A stretch of 64,000 bases of DNA from Paralithodes platypus (Eukaryota > Arthropoda > Malacostraca > Decapoda > Lithodidae). The notes below the pieces were generated by a model, which saw only the letters and a list, made by a program, of their open reading frames with translations, was not told the DNA's origin and did not search any database. Positions within the stretch are counted from its first letter, which is position 1. Each line of letters begins with the position of its first letter. The stretch is taken from positions 25,389,014 to 25,453,013 of the forward strand of contig CM064501.1 of the NCBI GenBank assembly GCA_032716605.1, written 5' to 3'. The position numbers and the translations under genes are program-made. This document shows positions 1-10,577 of the stretch, in pieces.

Positions 1-31
1 GCCCGAGAGGAAGTAAGTTGGAATATAGAAT
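1..31 (+). mobile_element. 3' tail of SINE-A, cut by window edge
   Basis: The first ~30 bases match the 3' end of the SINE-A copies at 1014-1562 (minus) and 39429-39948 (plus): a purine-rich GAGAGG..AGT stretch followed by TTGGAATATAGAA. Only the tail is inside the window. The match is short but falls exactly at the family's 3' terminus. Confidence 0.6.
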
Positions 32-1013
32 GAAAAAAAAAGTTAAGGAAGGACGTCTTCCAATTTAAAACTACAGGCTATCTCAATCAATCCGTTTATC
101 TACCATATATCCTTCGTAAACTTCATAAAATCGTCTTAATGAAGCTAAAATCAAATACAACAGACGTCACCGGTACAGAAGGGGTTAAGCCGTCTCATAA
201 TATCATAACCCACATCTTGGCTATATTTCAACAGCAGTCTTAATACATTTAATAAACCAGGTATTAAAAGAACAGCATTGACATACTAGTAATTTGATTT
301 AGTTTGATTACATAATTGTGTTTATTCTCTATCCACGTGTAAGTTACGAGCATGCAGATTAGAGATGAAATGGCGGGGTTTTGCCTGAGGGCATCGGTAT
401 TGTAAATAGCGGTTGACATAATTTGTTATGGCGTTCTAGGCTGAGAGGTCGACCCCCCGTGTCTTTGTGCTGCTTTCGAGGTTGATCATGCGGCTGTATC
501 CCCTTGCGTCACTCTCCACCTTCAAAGCTAAGTCGCTGATTTGGTTGGCCAACTCTAGCGGATCATACGTAACAGTTATGTCGTTTCCACATTTGATAAA
601 ATGTGTGATCTGGGGACGAGACATAACTATTAGTTGATCCCACGCGGTGGATACTATTTACAGTGGCTCCTGGAACTCTAAAATAGGTTAACACGAATTG
701 GCGTTCTTCAGCAGCAGTATTATAATATGACACGGGCCCTTGTCTTACATCCCTCAGCCTTTGTTGCCTAGGAGTGACTGAATCTATCTAACTCCACGGC
801 CTTGTCAGGCACGAAATTAAGCCCGACTGCCTGAGGATCATTAGATTGACATTCCAATTGTATCCCTTTACTAATTGGCACGAGGCTATTTTAGTCTATG
901 CTAAAGTAATTTATAATTACCGGGTCTGGGCACAAATTGTGATAAATTTATGTCTTGGTAACTTATATGACTGAATTAGGTCACCAATTTATTACACAAA
1001 ACGGGAGTAGCAC
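32..1013. other. Non-coding stretch, no gene recognised
   Basis: No open frame here resembles a known protein. Short frames such as the one at 436-624 (minus) have no recognisable motif. Positions about 75-150 look like a diverged copy of the interior of the TTAA MITE at 49971-50186: both carry a CTATC-CAATCAA block, a CCATATA-CCTTC block and AAATCGTCT in the same order. The rest is unassigned. Confidence 0.5.
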
Positions 1014-1562
1014 TTTTTTGTTTTTATATTCCAACTACTCCCTCTCGGGCATAGGCTGAGAGCCTGTACATTCAACCATTCTACATTGAACGGTGAAGCC
1101 TGTGAGGTCTCATTCCAGTCTAGGGAGCGAGACATGTTGAGCGCTTTTTTAGCTGCAATCAGTCTCTGCCATCTTGCTTTCCCAGGATGCATGGGGCTTA
1201 GTTGCTCACTCACGGCTCGAAGCAGCCCCATCTCTGAAGCTGCCTCGCTCCAGTGCTTCACTGTCTCACCTCCTAGACTCAGACTTTCACTCTCAGAACG
1301 CCACCTTTTGAGCAATGAACCTTCTGACATTGCCCCCCTATAGCATATTTTGAATATGGAAATATTCATACAGTGCTATTTTATCAGGGAACAATGAGGG
1401 TAATTATTTGGCGTTTCTGTGGGCTTAGTGGTAATGCACTGATACTAGGTACAGCATATATTCCATCCCAATAATATCTTCGCATTGACATATCGAGATT
1501 CGAACCCAGGTCCATTGGATTACCAGTCCAGTGGCAAGACCACTCCACTACACCTCCCCGTA
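1014..1562 (-). mobile_element. SINE-A copy 1 (tRNA-headed retroposon)
   Basis: Read on the minus strand, this begins with a tRNA-like head at about 1490-1560. The head has an A-box-like GTGGAGTGG and a B-box-like GGGTTCGAATC. A ~450 bp body and a TTGGAATATA tail with A-rich end follow. It aligns over its whole length with the copy at 39429-39948. The body is open in one frame (992-1369) and part of that peptide reappears in the other copy, interrupted by a frameshift, so this may reflect nucleotide similarity rather than coding. No target-site duplication was clear here. A tRNA-derived SINE is the best reading. The internal Pol III boxes would be its promoter. Confidence 0.75.
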
Positions 1563-1802
1563 CTTTACATAAACCCCACAAGAATCGTAGTAGCCCAATG
1601 CCAGGTAATAGGGAAAGGAATAAGCAAGGCCACTGTTAGAACGCACCTTAAAGAAAAGAAAGGGGGTTGTTATAACACATCCTAACTAAAGGAATAAAGT
1701 CGAAGATAGGTTTGCTGGTAAGGAAGCGTTATTTTAGGCGGAATAGAAGAACGAGAGCTTTCACAAACAAAGTCATCTTTATTGGCCAGACGTTTCGACA
1801 TA
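1563..1802. other. Unassigned flank of the gypsy B insertion
   Basis: Sequence between SINE-A and the outer edge of gypsy B. No gene, repeat or RNA was recognised. It should be continuous with the sequence starting at 38135 once the 36 kb gypsy B insertion is removed. Confidence 0.4.
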
Positions 1803-1807
1803 ATAGT
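1803..1807. repeat. Target-site duplication ATAGT, left end of gypsy B
   Basis: ATAGT directly precedes the outer LTR end TGTAGTATAT. The same five bases follow the other LTR at 38130-38134. A 5 bp duplication is normal for Ty3/gypsy integration. Confidence 0.75.
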
Positions 1808-2275
1808 TGTAGTATATATTTTAATGTCTGCTACGATACTACTATTATGGGGACTAATTCGACAGTCATTTAGAATTGAGTATACTTTATTTAACAAACT
1901 TCCTAACTACTCTAATAACGGGTCCTTTGTTCGGGCCGAGATGAGTTCAAGACACGGATTGAATATTACGTCGATTCATGATAGGTTGTACTTTGGACCC
2001 CAAGAGTTCTCGTTACTCCCTAGCTGAATTCCCGCTATTCAGGTATTGACTCAAGTCGACTTCGATTCAACAAACACGTTATTAGTTACTAATCCTAAAT
2101 AGTTTAATCTGAGCCCTGCTGTGTCTTCTGTTGAGACCAGGGCCTAATGAAACAATCGTTCTTTATCTAATTTACATACAAGTGATATTCTTCTTCTATT
2201 CTCAAGAATTAACCACGTCCACTGGGCCTTCTCTCGAGACCAAAGCTTCAATACATATATTCTGTTAACTCATCT

Positions 2276-2530
2276 AATAGCTAATAAGCGGCTCGCTTGG
2301 TGTAGTGACTAGCGTCTCGGACTTCCACCCAGAAGGCCCGGGTTCGCGCCCACGCTCGGCGCATTAAAGATTTTCCACAAGCACTGAGTCGTTTCCATCC
2401 CTCATGAGCAAAGGGATGGGATAGTAGTACAGGACCCCAATGGAAATACACCTAATCGGCCTTATTGAGCTATCCTTAGCTAGCTTAGCATGCGCTAGCT
2501 TTAAGAACTATTATTATTATTATTATTATA
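2276..2530 (+). mobile_element. tRNA-derived SINE (SINE-B)
   Basis: The head at about 2286-2360 is tRNA-like, with A-box-like TTGGTGTAGTGA and B-box-like GGGTTCGCGCC. An unrelated body follows, and the tail is (TTA)n ending at 2530. The flanking LTR sequence, compared with the intact copy near 30480, shows a duplicated ATCT at 2272-2275 and 2531-2534. This is a complete insertion into the gypsy B 3' LTR. Confidence 0.8.
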
Positions 2531-2957
2531 ATCTGACACAACCGTCGTTACTACACAAGTACCTCAACAATTATATAAAGTCTCACAAATTTACCGACAG
2601 GGATTACAGGTTCCCTCTCATATATAACATTGGGTTCTGTCACCCAGTTAATCTAATGACATTGGTTTACAATATTTACCTCAATAACATCTTCCGATTA
2701 TACTCTCATGTAACCCTATTACAAACATGCTATGTTTACATTAAACCTTAATCAATAACCATTCTAACAAAAGATAAACCGTGCCTCAAGACGCCTACAC
2801 GGAACAGATTCACAATTATATTCCTTTACATAACTTCTGAGGAATTCTTTGTTATACGTGATATCCTTAACACTTTTCCCAAACCGCCTCCATGACCCTT
2901 TCAATTTATATGGATATAACTTCCTTTCTAAAACATAAGAATCCCGTAATTCATATG

Positions 2958-3180
2958 TATAATAAAGATGAATGGAGATATAACACCAGTACTCTTCAAT
3001 CCTTTATTGGCTAGGGTTGAATACAGGAGCGCCGAGACGCTTGTTGGTTATGTGAGAGTCTGGTGTGAACTCAAGGACTTGCTGCCTCCACAGGCCTGGG
3101 TGCCACTGGCGCCCGCAAGTCTAAAGTGTCTGTGGTGCCATATGATGTTGGACAATAGTGGTGTACACATTATTATTATA
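2958..3180 (-). repeat. Gypsy A 3' LTR
   Basis: This 223 bp repeat is matched almost exactly by 8419-8641. On the minus strand it begins TATAATAATAATG and ends CATCTTTATTATA, rather than the usual TG and CA. Confidence 0.92.
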
Positions 3181-6073
3181 TCTCCCCCCCCCCCCCCCTA
3201 TTGGCATCCGACGAGGCGATGGTGGAGTCGGGCGGTGTAGGTTGAGTGGAGGGCGGTAGACGAAGCTGGCGTAGGAAGCGGCGGTTGCGGAGTGTGGCTC
3301 GCCCCGACCCATCCACCCGGATGGTATACTGGCGGTGTGGATGCACCTCCACTATAGTGCCAGTCTTGGTCCACCGTGTCGGGTTTTTGCCCCCATGGTT
3401 CTGGACGGAGACCCGGTCACCGATGTGGAGTGGTGATAAAGGCCGGGCTGAAGCATTATAGTATGTGGCTAGGGCAGCGTTACGGTGGAACAGGGCTGCC
3501 TCACGAGCTTCGGCAGAGAGAAGCCAGTGGGGGTGGAGGTGGAGAAGTGCAGGATTGCAGGGGACGTGGTCCCGTAGGGTCCTGCCAAAGAGAAGTTGAG
3601 CTGGTGACTTGTCAATGGTCGAGAGGGGTGTGTTCCTGTATTGGAGGAGGGCACGGGCTGCGGCGTTGATGTCTAGGGAGCCAGTAGGGGATGTACAGTT
3701 CGCGATGATGCGGCGGGCTGCTTTAACAGCCAGCTCGGCACGGCCATTAGACTGAGGGTAGAACGCAGAGCTGTCCCGGTGTGACACACCCCAATGTGCC
3801 AGGAATTCTTGGAAGTCCCCGGCTGTGAACTGGGGCCCACTGTCGCTCGCCAGTACCCGGGGTGCTCCGTAGTGGGTGAAGAGGGTACGGCACGCCGAGA
3901 TGAGGTGGTGAGCATCACATTTACCTGGTGGCAGGTAGAAGATGTGGACATTGCTGGAGAAGCGATTGACGTAGACCAGGCAGTGTTTGCCCTGGTGCTG
4001 AAAAAAATTGGCGGCTACCTGGTCGTATGGCCATTGGGGTGGGTCAGATGACATGAGTGGCTCTTTCGGCTGGGACGGGGCGTGGGCGCGGAAGTAGTGG
4101 CAGGTATCCAGGCAGTTGCATAGGGCCTTGTCAATACCTGTCCAGTAAACACTCGCACGTGCACGGGCCTTTATGCCAGTCATACCCTGATGAGCTGAGT
4201 GAAGGGCCTCGAGAACTCTGGACCGAAGATGATGGGGGATGACTGGTCGTTGATCCATGAGGGCCACCCCGTCGACGGAAGTGAGGCGGTCTCTAACACC
4301 CCAGAATTGTCGTAGTTGTGGGGCGGTCGCCTCTCTGGAGTCCGGGAAGCCCTCGGGGATGGTCTGAAGAAGGGAGGTATACTCGCTGTCTTGTTGGCCG
4401 GCAGATTTAAGGTCAGACCACGATACAACTGGGTCAGGTATGGCGGCGAGCATGGTGAGGGAGGCCAAGGCAACGGAGTGGATATCGAGCTCGCTGGCGG
4501 CTGCACTGTGCACATCATGGGCGTCCGCGAAGGGCCGGGTCGGGTAGCGGGAGACAGCGTCGGGGCCGCGGTGCCATTTGCCAGGCGTATGTTGAATGGT
4601 GAACTGGTATCGTAGGGTACGTTCCTTAATCTTGAACAGGCGAGGGTTTGGTATGTTGTCAAGGGACCGGTCGTTAAGGATGTGCAGTAGAGGTCTGTTG
4701 TCCACGACGACGACAAGGTCAGGGCAGCCCAGGACGAACATTCTGCATCTGTCAAGGGCGTCAGCCACTGCTAAAGCCTCGCCTTCGACGGGTGCGTAGT
4801 GGGACTCCGCAGGTGTGGTAAAACGGGAGCCGGCGAAGATAAGTTTCCAACCGACCTTGCAACAGGTGGGGGCAGATGCGGTGGGGCAGGAACAATGTTG
4901 TTGGAGTAGGAGGAAGCCAAGGCCGGTTTTGCTCCAGTCTGTGGCGAGGCACGTGGGTTTGCCGATCTCGAAGGAGCAGACCCCTTCCTCAACCAGGTGT
5001 GTGATGTGGTCCTTAGATGTGGCAAAGGTACGGTCGAGTGCCTCATCCCAGTGGAAGGGGATTTTGGACTGCACAAGTTCCCGGAAGAGCGCCATTTCCG
5101 GTTTGATGCTGAAGGCCCAGGCGACCTGTTCAACGAGACAAAACCAAGACCGGGCTCCCGTGATGTCTGTGGGTGTGGGAAAGTCACGGATGGCCTGAAT
5201 CATGGACGTGCATGGCTTAATTCCAGTGTCTGTGATGGTGAGTCCGGCGAAGTCAACTGAAGGGGCGGCGAAGGTAAACTTGTCAGGGTTGAAAGTGACA
5301 CCGTTGGTTGCGCAAAGGACCAGGTAATCAAAAGTGTGGCGAAAGGCCTCCTCGACTGAAGAGTCCCACAAAAGGGATTCATCGACACACTTCACCTTAC
5401 GAGGGACAGCCTGTATGATTGCATCAATTCGTCGGGTATAGGCGTCGCTAGCTGCCAAGTAACCTTGAGGGGCCCTGATATACCTGTAACGGCCAAATTC
5501 CGTGATAAAAGTCGTAGCCTCCCTGCTGGATTCGTCGAGTAAAACAGCATGGTATCCATTCCAGGCGTCTAGGACCGTCTTACGAGTGCCTGCAGGGATG
5601 GATTGGGCCAAGTTGAATGGGCTCGGGGTGTAATGTGTCTCCCGAAGGCAGGCGTGGTTGAGTGCCTGCAGGTCAACTGTACGGCGGGGTTGTCCCGTTT
5701 TCTTGGCGACCACCACCATCCTACAACACCAGGTAGTAGGGGTACCGATGAGGACAGGCTCAATAATGCCCAGTGCGACGTCCCTGTCGAGATCTGCTTT
5801 GACCTGGGCCTTCCAATGATGTGGTATAGGGGCAGGGGTGTGCACGGCACGTGAAGATGCGCCAGGCTTGATGTGGATGTGCATGGGAGGGCCAGACATC
5901 GTGGGGAGTGGGCCGCTGGTGGTGTTGAATGCTGAAGATGCAAACTGTGACAAGAACCAGTCACGAAGGTCAGACAGGTGCTGGTCGTTAGGTGGGAATG
6001 GGAGGGAAGTGGGCCGGTGTGGTGGAGGGGTCCTGGTCAAGGTGGGTGGTGGTTGGGCGGTGTGGGCGGCCAT
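3176..6073 (-). pseudogene. Gypsy A Pol: RT, RNase H, integrase (catalytic residues altered)
   Basis: An open frame of 965 codons covering most of a Ty3/gypsy Pol. The order is RT (about residues 80-300), RNase H (370-515, ATDWSK and DNRPLL visible), an integrase zinc-finger region (about 620-660, two His and CLDTC) and integrase core (680-790). Gypsy elements use these to copy RNA into DNA and insert it. The usual YxDD of RT reads CVDE (229-232). The first integrase Asp is Asn (VAAN, 686-689), while the second Asp (ASDSGPQF) and the Glu are kept. The frame is separated from Gag-protease by a frameshift and a stop near 6150-6230. It may be read through frameshifting, but the altered active sites argue for a dead copy. 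Confidence 0.85.
3181..3198 (-). promoter_or_regulatory. Gypsy A polypurine tract (G-run)
   Basis: On the minus strand a run of about 14 G followed by AGA lies directly against the 3' LTR. This is where a plus-strand primer is expected. The run is also read through by the Pol frame, encoding its last few glycines. Confidence 0.75.
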
Positions 6074-6179
6074 GCAGGGGGTAGGTGTGGGGAAGTCGGG
6101 AGGGATGATATGTAGTGCCCTACTAGCTGAAATGCTGATAAATAACGGTGACTATGCCTGAATAATAAAAACATCATCA

Positions 6180-8387
6180 TCAGTAGTGTAGCGGGTGCCG
6201 GCAACGTCGGTGGCGGTAATGGTAGTCGGCATATAACCCAGTGACCCTCCACGGCTGTGATCCGTTGGTGAGTAGGCTGTAGGTGGTGGCGTTGGAGGCC
6301 AGTGCCCGTAGTAATTGCAAACCAGCCACAGATACTTGGGCGCCTGTGTTAGGGTGGGCAGTGACGCTGGTGGGGTGAGAGTGGGGCGACATGGCAGTAG
6401 AAATGGTAATGGGCAAGGAGGGGAGCCGTGCGGGTGGTGGTTTGTTAACAGCCTGCTTGATGGTACCAATGATAACAGCCGCGGATGAAGGTGAGGGCGT
6501 GGAATGACAAACTGTGGAGTAATGGTTGAGTTTGTTGCGCGACGGGCAGGTCTTGCCCCAAGCAGGGCATTTGGATGGGCGTTCGGCTCGAGAGTGTGTG
6601 GATAGGCCACACCCACTGCACTGAGAAGATGTGGATTTACAAACCTTGGCAAAGTGGTTAGGTTTATTACACGCCGTGCAGGTCTTGCCCCTTGCAGGAC
6701 ACTTAGAAGATCGTTGGGCTTGTGAGCAACGTGTGGGAGCTGAAGTGGGGCCGACGTGGGTAGGTGGTGGGGCGGGTGACGGGGACTGAGTGGGTTGGGC
6801 GGGGGGCTGGATAGGGGCGGGGCGTGGATAATTACTTTTGAGACGCTGGTATGGTGATTTCACAGCATGTACCCCCGGTTGCATGGCCGTCTGGTCGAGT
6901 GCCGCGAATTCGAACCCCACACAGTAGTTGATAACATCTTGTAAGGTAGGTAGGGTGCAGTCTTTAGTTAAAACATCTTGCTGAAGGGACGAATCACTAA
7001 TCCCGATAGTCACCTGGTCCCGTATGTGTTCGTCAGAGACATCAGTGTGGCAACAGGGGCAGGTAAAGCCACAGTCCAAAGTGGCCTCCATAATACGTGT
7101 GACGTACTCCCGGATCTGTTCAGTAGGTTGTTGGAGGAGAGACCGGAAGTGGTGGTGAGCGGCTGCGCGGTTCCGTTGTCGGTGGACGAGTTGTGTGATG
7201 AGAGTTGCTAGGTCGATTTCTGGCAATGAGGAGAACGCCTGATTGTGAGCAAATATGGCGCTCTGAAGGGCAGGGTCGCACGTCTGGTAGAGCTCAATGG
7301 TATCCTCGTGAGGTGGTAGAAGGACAAGCCGTTTGTAGACCTCCCAATCAGCCCAGAATTTGGGTAGGGCGTGTCCCGGCATATGTAAATCGGCCTGGGG
7401 CCGTGTAGGGGCAGCCCGGCCGGGCGGGGCGGAGCGGGGCTGGGCTGGATAGGAAGGAACTTGAGGTGTGTAGATACCTGCGCCGTAAGGGTCCGTGCCC
7501 GCTGTACGATATCCAAGGGGAGGGGCCGTCGGTTGATGGGTGACGTCATGCGCATAAGGGGCTGCGCCGTGAGGGTTGGTGCCAGCCGTACTATAGCCCG
7601 GGGGAGGGGCCGTCGGGTGATGGGTTACGTCATGCGCAGACGAGGTTGCGCAATGAGGGGTGGTGCCAGCCGTACGATAGGCAGGGGGGGCATAATGGCC
7701 GCCGTAATACCGACCGTCGCTACCGACCCCAGTGTGGGCCTGGCCGTCAGTTGGGGAGGGTGTGGGATGTTCGCTCTTGATAGGGTGGGTAAGGGGATCA
7801 GTCATGTTCATATGTAACAAAGACATGTGGGGAATAACTGGCATATGGTGGGGAACTGAGACATGGGTAACTGGCATATGGTGGGGCACGGGGACATGGG
7901 TAACTGGCATATGGTGGGGCACTGAGACATGGGGAGATGTATGGGGTAGCACTGGGACATGGGAGAATGTGTGAGGTGTGGGTGTCTGTGTAGAGGGGTG
8001 AATAAGGGTATCACTGGTGGTGTGTGAGTCAAAGGATGGGTCAGCCTGGTGGATAACATTACTGGCCTGGGGCTGATGTTGTAGAGGCTGGTGGGGCTGG
8101 AGATCCTGGCGGGGCGGTGGTGGAGCTGTCGCGGGCCGATGTTGTAGTTGTAGAGGCTGGTGGTGCTGGAGATGCTGGTCCTGGTGATGCTGTAGAAAGG
8201 TGGCGATACTCGATTGGAGGGCGTCGATCCTTTCATTCAAGTAGGTGATGGATGGGTGTGGAGACAGGGCATCGGGCAATGAAGGCTCGACCGGTTGGGA
8301 GGTAGATGTAGCAGGGTAGGGGCCGCATGGCTGCAAGCCGGCTTCCACAGTAGCTGCAGCCTCAGCTAGGTAGTGCAGGTTCTCCAT
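6180..8387 (-). pseudogene. Gypsy A Gag with zinc knuckles and start of protease
   Basis: A 735-codon frame starting 31 bases after the primer-binding site. The N-terminal third is rich in His, Pro and Gln and contains two sets of internal repeats: an 11-residue PHHMPVTHV unit (about 7835-7940) and a ~32-residue unit with TAGT and AHDVTH (about 7480-7700). The middle is a capsid-like retrotransposon Gag domain. Two zinc-knuckle units follow: the first is complete (CTACNKPNHFAKVC), while the second has Arg in place of its second Cys. The protease site reads NTGAQVS where the family has Asp. The protease runs off frame before completion. Gag packages the element RNA in cytoplasmic particles. 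Confidence 0.82.
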
Positions 8388-8400
8388 GTAGGTTCAGATA

Positions 8401-8418
8401 CTGATACACACTGCGCCA
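8401..8418 (-). promoter_or_regulatory. Gypsy A primer-binding site
   Basis: Directly next to the 5' LTR, the minus strand reads TGGCGCAGTGTGTATCAG. It starts with the TGG that pairs with the CCA end of a tRNA primer. The tRNA was not identified. Confidence 0.75.
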
Positions 8419-8641
8419 TATAATAAAGATGAATGGAGATGTAACACCAGTACTCTTCAATCCTTTATTGGCTAGGGTTGAATATAGGAGCGCCGAGACG
8501 CTTGTTGGTTATGTGAGAGTCTGGTGTGAACTCAAGGACTTGCTGCCTCCACAGGCCTGGGTGCCACTGGCGCCCGCAAGTCTAAAGTGTCTGTGGTGCC
8601 ATATGATGTTGGACAATAGTGGTGTATACATTATTATTATA
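8419..8641 (-). repeat. Gypsy A 5' LTR
   Basis: This 223 bp repeat is nearly identical to 2958-3180, with three transitions seen between the copies. It should carry the element promoter. No TATA or start site was assigned with confidence. Confidence 0.92.
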
Positions 8642-9689
8642 ATATGGACTAGTGTCCTTCTATATAATTTCCTTATTAACAAATTAGTTCGTGATTTAAA
8701 TGGACTAGTGTCCTTTCCTAGCTATAGCTGATCTATCAGGCAACTAAACAAAACTGTTTCCCCTTGAACTTATTGGTTGCCTCTTAGACTAAAAGAATTG
8801 ATCCTTCCCTTCCCTCTTTGCTTTTATACTTAAATCTTTCCTATCAGATCCTATATAATAACACCTTTGGCATTACGCCTTTGCTAACAAAAATAACTAT
8901 TTAATACACATCATAATTTTATGGATACAGAGTAGTCTAAATTCTTTTTCCTTTAGTCTTGTCCAAGAAGGACACATCAAATATTATAAATGGTGGCCAC
9001 TGGGTTAGTTCTGCAGTCTCTCTCTTTCTTTATCTCAACTGGAACTCTTTGCTCTCCCTCTACTATCTGTCGTCCTCTTGAATCGCTTGGCTGTGATGCG
9101 ACGACAGGCGGCCAGATACTGAAGGTGTATCTGCCTTAGCAGGGAAGAGCTGATGATAGGCCTGGGGTGTGCCTTCTGGAACAAAAGGGCGAGGGCTGTG
9201 AGGCTGGAGCCGAATTCCCGTGGGTGCCCAAGCGAGAGAGAGTAAGTAGGTTGCGAGACACAAACCCAGTGCCGTCCGGGCCGGCGAATGACTTTGCAAC
9301 ATGCTCCCCCCTTCCCTTTATAGTCCTGCCCCCCCACTCTCCCGCGCTGTGATTGGCTTAGCGGCTCGCGCGGCAGCCCGCTCGCTCTGAATTCTCGCTC
9401 CACCTCCGCTCTCTTCTCTTCATAATATGTTCCTGGAAGCTGGTTGCAAATGTTTTCCAGTGGCTTACGGGAGTATAGGGCTGGAACTGAGGTATTGAAC
9501 TTATTGCAACTAGAGGAAAATGTCCGGGAAGAGAACGAGAGCGAATTCAGAGGTGAGGTTGAAAATCCAGCTGTGCGCTCCGAAAATGGAGGCCGCTGAT
9601 TGGCCGGCTGGGGAGGTCTGTCAAAATCAGCTGGCGAGGCAAGCAAATAGAAGGGAGCGCAGTGATTGGTGGAGGGCTTTTCTACTTTA

Positions 9690-10440
9690 TCACCCTCTAC
9701 TAAATTCAGACGAGCTCCTGATCGCCGCAACACTGTTCCCCTAAAATTTTGGCCATCCGGCTCCACTCCACCAGTCCACTGTGCTCACAAAGGCATCTGT
9801 GTAGCTGGAGTGCAGGATTTTGATTCCCCACGGCAGTTTTAGCTACTATAACTTGCCCGGGATGACTGAGAAGCTGTTTGAAGGCCCTAGTAGTGTTTAT
9901 TCTTTGTCCTGTTCCATCGACCATTGCTACTAGTCGACGGAGTCGGTACTAAGGGTCAGAGGGGAGAGGCATGGTGCCTTGCAACTGGGAGGCACGTGCC
10001 CCGGGGGTCCTATTTATAGCCTCGTCTGGGTACCTGATTGGTGGGCGGCTAATCCTGCCACTACGAGTGAGGGTCTCGGTGGGCCCCGTAAAATTAGACG
10101 CTCTAGTTGGAGTCTTATCGTGAACGTTAGGTAAGGGATTTTCTTTAGATTCATTTACTTTATCTGCGGGAGAGCCATTTATACGTTTGCTTTCAAGAGA
10201 TACGTCTCCCGTTTCTATCTCGTCTCGGAAACACTCGTCCTCACTACTTAGTCTTATTGAAATCTGTTGGGGAAACTGAAACTTCGCTGTCTGGGACCGT
10301 AGACTTTTCATCCTCGGTAAGCTCTGTGGTTCTATCTCCGCCCTCACACCACCTCGCCAACGTGAAGTAGAGGATACCAGCCACACCAGAGATGTGACAC
10401 TACCCCGACCATTGTCAACACATGAAGAAAATGGAGCAAC
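9690..10440 (-). pseudogene. Gypsy B C-terminal Pol tail and 3' untranslated region
   Basis: On the minus strand, 9949-10386 is open for ~145 codons. It ends in a basic proline-rich segment, TRSGRISRPPIRYPDE, of the type seen at the C-terminus of many Ty3/gypsy and related polyproteins. A second open stretch (9706-9924) lies before the polypurine tract and the 3' LTR. The position between pol (from 22163) and the 3' LTR fits a gypsy B remnant cut off from pol by LINE 1. No envelope motif was seen. Confidence 0.5.
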
Positions 10441-10577
10441 TGGACTGTCTCACCGGGAAACATCATGGTCAACAGACAAACAGTCTCGGAATAGAAAGAA
10501 GCCTGACAGATTCACCTCTCAGTGAGACACCTTTTGGCCTTCTTGATTAGAATTTAAGATCATATAAGACGTGCATA

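Larger units (their letters stand above)
2958..8641 (-). mobile_element. Gypsy A, complete Ty3/gypsy retrotransposon
   Basis: A 5,684 bp minus-strand element with two 223 bp LTRs, primer-binding site, Gag-protease frame, Pol frame and polypurine tract in the expected order. It is flanked by the 5 bp duplication ATATG at 2953-2957 and 8642-8646. The uninterrupted LTR copy near 30903 reads straight across the target site, which proves the boundaries. The LTRs differ at three positions, all transitions. The coding region has one frame break near 6150-6230 and replacements at catalytic residues, so this copy is probably inactive. Family resemblance is to the arthropod Ty3/gypsy group with a short leader and no envelope. 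Confidence 0.92.
1808..9689 (-). mobile_element. Gypsy B 3' LTR, split by a SINE and gypsy A
   Basis: LTR sequence lies at 1808-2275, 2531-2957 and 8647-9689. The same pieces recur in the same order at 30006-31193, 34487-34865 and 37736-38129. With the SINE and gypsy A removed the LTR is about 1.94 kb, against about 1.96 kb for the other copy. On the minus strand it starts TAAAGTAGAAAAG and ends ATACTACA. A purine stretch (AGAGGGTGA) sits just inside at 9690-9698 and is the likely polypurine tract. The copies differ at scattered positions, so the element is not recent. The length is long for a gypsy LTR. Confidence 0.8.

Noticed and set aside
436..624. Short minus-strand open frame as a gene
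   Set aside because: No motif, no neighbours and no splice context; length is expected by chance.
2286..2360. Functional tRNA gene
   Set aside because: It is followed by a SINE body and TTA tail with a target duplication.
9035..9766. 243-codon minus frame with SFSSRTFSSSCNKF as a gene
   Set aside because: It lies wholly in the gypsy B LTR and recurs with changes at 37649-38155; no domain was recognised.
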